Below are positions 42,779-48,122 of a DNA stretch of 48,122 nt, one piece after another (the first letter of the stretch is position 1; every line of letters begins with the position of its first letter). The position numbers were made by a program, and so were the translations under genes. The stretch lies in the NCBI GenBank assembly GCA_017883165.1, contig JADGOC010000012.1, forward strand, positions 1 through 48,122, written 5' to 3'. This DNA comes from Acidobacteriota bacterium. GTDB taxonomy: Bacteria > Acidobacteriota > Vicinamibacteria > Vicinamibacterales > CAVVIG01. The notes below the pieces were generated by a model. The model saw only the letters and a program-made list of their open reading frames with translations, had not been told where the DNA came from and did not search any database.

Positions 42779-44401
42779 TCAGCGAGTGACAGGGCGCAGT
42801 CTGTAGATCTCGAAGTTCGGGCCGGGACGCTCGATGCCGGTCAGGCCCTCGAGAGGCAGGAAGAAGGCGTCCTGCTGATCGTAGACCCGGTCCGGCCGCG
42901 GTGGCGCGGGCGTGAACGCCGCGGCCAGTTCGTAGCGCTCGCGCACGAGTTGCTCCACTCCCGCGGCGACGCCACTGTAGAGCACGAGCGGCGATCGCTG
43001 CACGATGATCCAGTCCGGCAGCGGACCGCCCTCGGGTGTGAAGTGGCCGTTCGCGTAGCCACGCAGGTGGATGTTGAGCGATCGGCCGTCGATATCGTAG
43101 AGCGCCAGCCCGTAACTCGCGCCCGACTGATACACGATGCTGCCCGGCGGAATGAGATCGAACAGCGCTCGTCCGACGAGGACGCGGTTGTCGGTCCGCG
43201 CGAGCAAGCGATCTGTCAGCACCAGAGGTCCCGCCGACGGGGCAACGGCCAGCGCGGCCACGGCGGCGACCGCCCAGTGCTGAACCACCGAACTGGATTC
43301 GCGCAGCACGAGCCGGACGATGGTCACGACACACCAGGCGGCGGCGATTGCTAGAAACGGCAAGACGGGAAGGATGTAGCGGGCGAACACGGTGTGCCCG
43401 GCGCCTGCGACGACGTAGTAGGCGATCGGGAACGAGAGGAAGACGGCCGACTGCCGGAACCGCATCGTCAGCAATCCCACGGCCCCCGCGACGCCCGCGA
43501 GATACACAGGCCAGCCGAAGGCGGCCGGCAACGTGACGCTCGCGTGATACCACCAGCCTTGCGGCAGCACCAACCCGTGTCCGTGCTGGAGCCTCGCGGC
43601 CACGCCTGACGTGTCAGCGAGCACCTGACGCCACTCAATGAGCGCGTACGGAAACGCAGCGACGAATGCGAGCACGAACAGCGCCGCGAACGCGAAGATG
43701 GCCAGCGCCAGCCTGCGCAGCGCGTCAGAGTCCGTCCGCCGCGATTCGAGGAGCTGCTGCACGCCGGCCACGGCAAAAGGCACGCAGACGCCGAGCCCGT
43801 TGTACTTCGTCGCCATCGCGAGCCCGCCGACCAGCCCCGCCACCGCCGCCCGCCAGATCTCTCCGCTCTCCTGCCATCTCACGATGAGAAGCACCGTGAG
43901 GACGATGAGCGACGTCATCGTGACGTCGCTGACGCCGAAGTGCGAATCGCGGGCGTGGAGCAAGGACAGCGCCAGAAAGAGCGTGGCGACCAGGGCGATC
44001 GTGTCGTCGAACAGCCGCCGCGCGATCGCGAACACCCACCAGACGGTCAGCGTGCCCATCCCCGCAGAGAGTCCGCGGCTGATATAGAAAAACGGCGCGA
44101 GGCTCTGGCGTCGGCTTTCGGCGAATGCGGCGAGCGTCGCGTAGTGCGCGAATGGCTTGCCGATCCAGTAGCAGACGACGTACAGCAGCGCGAGCGCGTA
44201 AATAAATAACGTCGGGTAGTTGAAGTCAGGTGGACGGAAGTGTCCCAACAGCGTCATGACCGCCGGTCCCGCGAGTGCGGTTTCGTCGGGCCGTCCCTGC
44301 GCTCCCGGCAGGCCGAAGCCGATTCCCCACAGGCGGACCGCCGCCGCCACCACCAGAATGAGCGTCAGTAACCGAGCGACTGCCGTGCGGGATGTGGTCA
44401 T
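42779..44401 (-). CDS. GT39-like integral membrane glycosyltransferase
   Basis: A 540-residue protein with about 10-12 membrane helices. It resembles dolichyl-phosphate/polyprenyl-phosphate mannosyltransferases and ArnT: an acidic pair in the first loop (GRPDETALAGPAVM), HARDSHFGVSDVTMTSLIVL, and GLAMATKYNGLG. The C-terminal 130 residues form a soluble periplasmic domain. The donor and acceptor are unknown. The start ATG 44401 lies only 36 bases from the divergent membrane-protein gene. Confidence 0.86.
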   Translation of the reverse strand: MTTSRTAVARLLTLILVVAAAVRLWGIGFGLPGAQGRPDETALAGPAVMTLLGHFRPPDFNYPTLFIYALALLYVVCYWIGKPFAHYATLAAFAESRRQSLAPFFYISRGLSAGMGTLTVWWVFAIARRLFDDTIALVATLFLALSLLHARDSHFGVSDVTMTSLIVLTVLLIVRWQESGEIWRAAVAGLVGGLAMATKYNGLGVCVPFAVAGVQQLLESRRTDSDALRRLALAIFAFAALFVLAFVAAFPYALIEWRQVLADTSGVAARLQHGHGLVLPQGWWYHASVTLPAAFGWPVYLAGVAGAVGLLTMRFRQSAVFLSFPIAYYVVAGAGHTVFARYILPVLPFLAIAAAWCVVTIVRLVLRESSSVVQHWAVAAVAALAVAPSAGPLVLTDRLLARTDNRVLVGRALFDLIPPGSIVYQSGASYGLALYDIDGRSLNIHLRGYANGHFTPEGGPLPDWIIVQRSPLVLYSGVAAGVEQLVRERYELAAAFTPAPPRPDRVYDQQDAFFLPLEGLTGIERPGPNFEIYRLRPVTR

Positions 44402-44437
44402 ATTTGAAGAGGCCGTGTCGGTTCTGTAGAGTGAGGC

Positions 44438-45793
44438 GTGCGTCGCGCGCTGCCCGTCGCCGTTTCCGTGGCCGTCTTCATCGGCACGTTCGTCATCCGT
44501 GTGCGCGGCATCACCCAGCACTTCTGGCTGCTCCAGGATCAGATCCGCGACTGGGGCATCGCGCTCCGGCCGTTCACCGAGCTGCCGCTCGTCGGCTCGC
44601 CGACTCACGTGGGCGGCTACACGATTGGGCCCGCATTCTACTGGATCCTGTGGCTCATCCGCGTGCTCGTCGGGCCGTGGTTCCAGAACCTGCCGCACGC
44701 GGGCGGCATCGGCCAGGCGCTCGTGCAATCGGGCGTCGACACGCTTCTGGTGATCGCGATCTGGAAACGTTCGGGCTCGATCTGGCCCGCTCTCACCACT
44801 GTGGTCATCCTCGCGACAGCACCGTTTGATCTGTCCCTGGCGGCGGTGATCTGGAATCCAGTGATGGGCGCCATCCTGGCCAAGGCGGCAATTGCGCTCG
44901 TGCTCCTCGGCTGGCCGCGCGGCGCCGCGTGGCGGGCCGCGATCGTGGCGGCGATCGCGTGGAGCGCGGTGCACGCGTACACCGGCGCCGTGTTCGTGGC
45001 CCTCGCCGTCTTCGCTGCGATCGTCGTACAGTCGCTAATGGAGGAGGGTGCGCGCGCGGCGTCGCGCCGTCTCCTGCTCATCGCCGGCGTCGTCGCACTT
45101 CTGCAGATACCGTACGCCGTGCACCAGATGCAGCAGCGCTCCGACCACGGCGGCATGGACGCCGTGTCCGGAAGCCTTTTGCGCGTGGTGGCGGGAGACG
45201 ACAGCACGCGTTTCCGTGCGAGCGCGACGACTTACGCGGCGTCGGTGAATTCGATCGAAGCGGCCCAATGGGCCGTCGCGGCGCCAGGATGGGTGCTGCT
45301 TGCGTGCGGCGTGCTGCTCGCGATCGGCTACCGGCGGGATCCGGTGCTGCTCATGGTGACGCTGCTGCCGCAGGTTCTGGCCATCGCCGGGTACGCGTTC
45401 TGGGTCGGCTTCCTCGATTCCTATTACTACCTGCCGATCTTGCCAGCGGCTGTGGTCACCGTTGTCCTCGGCATCACGGCGTGTCTTCCGGCGCGGGCGG
45501 CCAAGGTCGTGTCCATCGCGATATTGGCCTGCGTGGTCGCGGTCGCACCCTCGCGCGTCGCCGCGGCTCACCTGTTCGATATGCCGGCGTATCGCGGGCT
45601 CGTGAAGGCGTCGCGCGCGATTGTCAGCTTGGGCCGGCCGATGCGATCCCTCGAAACGAGCGTCGCTCTCCCGCCGACGGCCGATCCGGCGTTCATCTAC
45701 CGGATTCTGGGTGGAACTTTCGATCCGAAGTCGCCGTGGGTTGCGGTCATCCAGCCGGACGGAGGCGTCGAACTGCGGCGGGCTCGTCCATGA
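44438..45793 (+). CDS. Polytopic membrane protein, GT-C-like
   Basis: A 451-residue protein with about 10 membrane helices. The first loop has WLLQDQIRDWGIAL, which in position resembles the acidic loop of ArnT/PMT glycosyltransferases, and GSPTHVGGYTIGPAFYW follows. It has a C-terminal hydrophilic end (about 400-451). It may be a glycosyltransferase acting with the divergent GT39-like gene, but I do not see a clear family signature. The start is GTG 44438, after TAGAGTGAGGC. Confidence 0.72.
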   Translation: MRRALPVAVSVAVFIGTFVIRVRGITQHFWLLQDQIRDWGIALRPFTELPLVGSPTHVGGYTIGPAFYWILWLIRVLVGPWFQNLPHAGGIGQALVQSGVDTLLVIAIWKRSGSIWPALTTVVILATAPFDLSLAAVIWNPVMGAILAKAAIALVLLGWPRGAAWRAAIVAAIAWSAVHAYTGAVFVALAVFAAIVVQSLMEEGARAASRRLLLIAGVVALLQIPYAVHQMQQRSDHGGMDAVSGSLLRVVAGDDSTRFRASATTYAASVNSIEAAQWAVAAPGWVLLACGVLLAIGYRRDPVLLMVTLLPQVLAIAGYAFWVGFLDSYYYLPILPAAVVTVVLGITACLPARAAKVVSIAILACVVAVAPSRVAAAHLFDMPAYRGLVKASRAIVSLGRPMRSLETSVALPPTADPAFIYRILGGTFDPKSPWVAVIQPDGGVELRRARP

Positions 45794-45817
45794 CCTTCCG
45801 AGGGATCATGGGGCGCA

Positions 45818-45846
45818 TTGCCGCGTGCGCGCGCCGGTGGTAGGCT
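45818..45846 (+). promoter_or_regulatory. Probable promoter for the S9 peptidase gene
   Basis: TTGCCG (45818-45823), 17 bases, TAGGCT (45841-45846), followed by GGAGGAG (45857-45863) just before the ATG at 45867. The spacing is right and the hexamers moderate. Confidence 0.45.
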
Positions 45847-45866
45847 CGCGCGTCACGGAGGAGAGC

Positions 45867-48122
45867 ATGCGTCCCGCCCGCCATATATTTGCCGCTGTCC
45901 TCGCGCTCGGTCTTGCAGTCGTCGCACGGTCCACGGTGTCGGCCCAGGCGGCTCAGGCGGGCCAGGCGGGCCAGCCGAGATCGTCCGGTTCGGCTCCGAC
46001 GATCGCGCAGTTTCTCAGCCCCGCTTCGCCCGTCGAGGTCACCGCCGCGAGGAAGGTGGACCGCGTAGCGTGGATCGCCTACGAGCAGGGGAAGCGCAAC
46101 GTCTACACCGCCGCGGCGCCCCCGTTCAGGCCGGTGCGCCTGACCAAGTACATGAAAGACGACGGCATCGATCTGACCGAGGTTCGGATCTCCGCCGGCG
46201 GATCGACCGTGGTGTTCGTGCGCGGGAGCGCGGCCAATCGCGCGGGCTGGCACGCGAATCCATCCGGCGATCCGAACGGCGCCGAGGAAGCGATCTGGGC
46301 GGCGCGCACCGCGCGCCCCGGCATCTCCTGGCGCGTCGTCGAAGGCAACAATCCGCAGCTGTCCCCGGACGGACGCTGGGTGCTGGTCGCAAGGGACGGA
46401 CAGATCTATCGCGCGGCCGTGACCCCAGCCAAGCCGGCCACGGCGATGAACCGCGGCGAGAAGCCGTTCATCAGCGAGTGGGGGACCAACGGGAATCCGG
46501 TGTGGTCGCCGGACGGGCAGCACATCGCGTTTGTCAGCAATCGCGGCGATCACAGTCTGATCGCGGTCTATCACGTGAAGACGCGGGCGGTGACGTATCT
46601 GGCGCCGAGTGTTGATTTCGACACGAATCCGGTCTGGTCGGCCGACAGCGCGCACATCGTGTTCACGCGCCGGCCCGGGACGCCGTTCGGCCAGCAGTCG
46701 CAGCCCGGCGGCGGCGGCATCGGGCTGTCGGCGGGGCCGGCGTTTCAGGCGGGACAGGCGGGACAGGCGGGAAGAGCGGGACGGGCAGGAGGGGCGGGAC
46801 GGGGGGGAGAGGCAGGACAGGCAGGAGAGGCAGGACAGCCGGCGCGCGTGCCGGGTCTGACCGACGCGACATTGGCCGGCGGCTACACGCAATCGATCTG
46901 GACGGCCGCCGCCGTCACGGGGGAGGGCCACGAGGTCTGGCACAACCAGCCGAACGATCGGCTCTTCGCCGCGATCACGAACATTCGATGGGCGGGCGAC
47001 CGCGTCGTCTTTGCGCTCAGCATTGGCAACCGCAGCGGCGGCCGCGGCGCGCGAGGGCAAGCCCCGCCGGCCGCGGAGCCGGCCGCTCCGCAGGATGCGT
47101 GGGATCGGTACTACAGCCTCGACGTGACGAAGCCGAACGCGACGCCGACGCTGCTGACGACGACCGATGGGCTGATCGAGGATCAGACGTCGAGCATCAT
47201 TTCGCAGGACGGTTGTACGTTCTACTACTCCACGAACGCGAAGGACATCGAGCGCCGCCACATCTGGGCGGTGCCGACCTCGGGCGGCGAGCCGACGCAG
47301 GTGACGATGGGGCAGGGGATTGAGACGTTCCCGGCTCCGCTCGCGTCAGGCAAGACGATCGCGACGTTGAGCGCGAGCTGGAACATGACGCAGTCGCTCG
47401 GCATCTGGTCTCTTCGACCGGCGCCGAGCGCCGCGTCCGCGCAGAAGATTATCTTTCCGACCGCGCGTCCGGGGTTCCCGGCCGATGCGCACGTCGAGCC
47501 GCAGCTCGTCATGACGAAAGCGCCCGACGGCCTGGACATTCACAACCAGCTCTTTTTGCCGAAGGACATCAAGCCGGGCGAGAAGCGGCCGGCGATGATC
47601 TTCGTGCACGGCGGCCCCGCGCGGCAGATGCTGCTCGGCTATCACTACCGCTACGTCTACCACATGTTTTACGGCATCAACGAGTGGCTCGCCGCGCACG
47701 GCTACGTGGTGTTGTCGGTGAACTATCGCAGCGGCATCGGGTACGGCCGCTCGTTCCGCACGGCGCCAAACACCGAGGCGCGCGGCAACTCCGAATATCA
47801 GGATGTGGTCGCGGGCGCGACGTATTTGCAGTCGCGCCCTGACGTCGACGCCTCGCGCGTCGGCATCTACGGCCTGTCGTACGGCGGCCTGCTGACGGCG
47901 CAGGCGCTTGCGCGCAACTCCGACATCTTCGCGGCCGGCGTCGATTACGCCGGCGTGCACCTCTACGGCAGCTCGCTCGATCCGAACGACGTCTCGTACC
48001 AGTCATCGGCGATCTCGCAGATCGACACATGGAAGTCGCCGGTGTTGCTCATCCAGGGAGACGACGACCGCAACGTCAACTTCGCGCAGACGGTCGGCCT
48101 CGTCCAGCTGCTGCGTCAGCAC
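45867..48122 (+). CDS. S9-family prolyl oligopeptidase-like peptidase (cut by window end)
   Basis: Open to the last base: 752 codons of the N-terminal part. After a signal peptide (MRPARHIFAAVLALGLAVVA…SAQA) comes a beta-propeller with PD40-type repeats (NGNPVWSPDGQHIAFVSN, DTNPVWSADSAHIVFTR). It is interrupted by two Gly/Ala/Gln tracts. The alpha/beta-hydrolase domain has FVHGGPARQM, YRSGIGYGRSF, the nucleophile in GIYGLSYGG and the Asp in IQGDDDRNV; the His lies beyond the window. It is exported and probably removes dipeptides or cleaves after Pro. SD GGAGGAG and a probable promoter precede it. Confidence 0.9.
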   Translation, partial: MRPARHIFAAVLALGLAVVARSTVSAQAAQAGQAGQPRSSGSAPTIAQFLSPASPVEVTAARKVDRVAWIAYEQGKRNVYTAAAPPFRPVRLTKYMKDDGIDLTEVRISAGGSTVVFVRGSAANRAGWHANPSGDPNGAEEAIWAARTARPGISWRVVEGNNPQLSPDGRWVLVARDGQIYRAAVTPAKPATAMNRGEKPFISEWGTNGNPVWSPDGQHIAFVSNRGDHSLIAVYHVKTRAVTYLAPSVDFDTNPVWSADSAHIVFTRRPGTPFGQQSQPGGGGIGLSAGPAFQAGQAGQAGRAGRAGGAGRGGEAGQAGEAGQPARVPGLTDATLAGGYTQSIWTAAAVTGEGHEVWHNQPNDRLFAAITNIRWAGDRVVFALSIGNRSGGRGARGQAPPAAEPAAPQDAWDRYYSLDVTKPNATPTLLTTTDGLIEDQTSSIISQDGCTFYYSTNAKDIERRHIWAVPTSGGEPTQVTMGQGIETFPAPLASGKTIATLSASWNMTQSLGIWSLRPAPSAASAQKIIFPTARPGFPADAHVEPQLVMTKAPDGLDIHNQLFLPKDIKPGEKRPAMIFVHGGPARQMLLGYHYRYVYHMFYGINEWLAAHGYVVLSVNYRSGIGYGRSFRTAPNTEARGNSEYQDVVAGATYLQSRPDVDASRVGIYGLSYGGLLTAQALARNSDIFAAGVDYAGVHLYGSSLDPNDVSYQSSAISQIDTWKSPVLLIQGDDDRNVNFAQTVGLVQLLRQH
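46746..46839 (+). repeat. Low-complexity (AGQ/AGR)n tract in the S9 peptidase gene
   Basis: In-frame 9-base repeats of caggcggga type, coding QAGQAGQAGRAGRAGGAGRG and on. A shorter tract of the same kind (AQAAQAGQAGQ) follows the signal peptide near 45945-45975. They are prone to length changes by slippage. Confidence 0.8.

Noticed and set aside
45747-47261. 504-codon open frame on the minus strand with LSCLSCLS repeats
   Set aside because: Repeats are the reverse reading of the low-complexity tract in the S9 peptidase gene; no start region or domain.
1-48122. tRNA, rRNA, CRISPR, IS transposase or phage genes
   Set aside because: Looked for cloverleaf arms, regular spaced repeats and DDE/tyrosine recombinase motifs on both strands by eye; none seen.

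Overview
The window is a gene-dense, GC-rich stretch of bacterial chromosome with about 43 protein genes. It has no rRNA, tRNA, CRISPR array, insertion sequence or phage gene that I can recognise. The gene content suggests an Acidobacteriota member, perhaps class Vicinamibacteria: many secreted peptidases (S9, S10, M28), a sortilin-like propeller protein with a Gly-rich insert, a CBM9-like/DUF5916 outer-membrane protein, a GH127 enzyme, and CACGAAG-type interspersed repeats. This assignment is inference. No gap between genes exceeds 300 bases.

Layout. 1-5307 (minus): alpha-galactosidase (cut by the window start), pepT, lysC, xthA, a 7Fe ferredoxin and a GNAT acetyltransferase. 5330-9381: a chlorite-dismutase-family protein (+), a translationally coupled trio thioredoxin / HExxH membrane protein / secreted amidase (minus), and a VOC protein (+). 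9393-14580 (minus): a TolC-EmrA-EmrB efflux operon ending in a lytic transglycosylase. 14779-17034: CBM9/DUF5916 protein. 17086-23229 (+): winged-helix protein, PCMT-like methyltransferase, old yellow enzyme, OmpR-type regulator, histidine kinase and HtrA protease. These genes are close enough to be one protein-damage/envelope-stress locus. 23239-23370: relic of an AI-2E-type permease. 23385-29987 (+): DHDPS-family aldolase, an SDR lacking the usual Tyr/Lys, proline dehydrogenase, the large propeller protein and a cyclophilin. 29962-37967: GH127, S10 peptidase, a hypothetical protein, a cold-shock protein (+), and an M28 peptidase with its PD40 propeller neighbour. 37987-41867 (+): a cNMP-domain/GspE-tail chimera, PPK2, an ABC-F ATPase and a small exported protein. 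41864-48122: an exported protein, an FKBP lipoprotein, two GT-C-like membrane proteins and a truncated S9 peptidase.

The most notable signals are non-coding or at gene boundaries. Interspersed repeats supply coding sequence: a REP-like inverted repeat gives the histidine kinase its start region, and a CACGAAG repeat encodes the tail of the transglycosylase. Two divergent gene pairs share a single symmetric -10 element in gaps of 19-22 bp, with starts placed as in leaderless mRNAs. A near-consensus promoter with an inverted repeat around its -10 drives the winged-helix gene. Three GTAA units at exact 11-bp spacing lie upstream of htrA. The cNMP/GspE-tail protein looks like an in-frame internal deletion of a secretion ATPase. 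I saw no clearly unprecedented defence or mobile system. The best candidates for undescribed biology are the 17-23 kb stress locus and the thioredoxin/HExxH/amidase trio.
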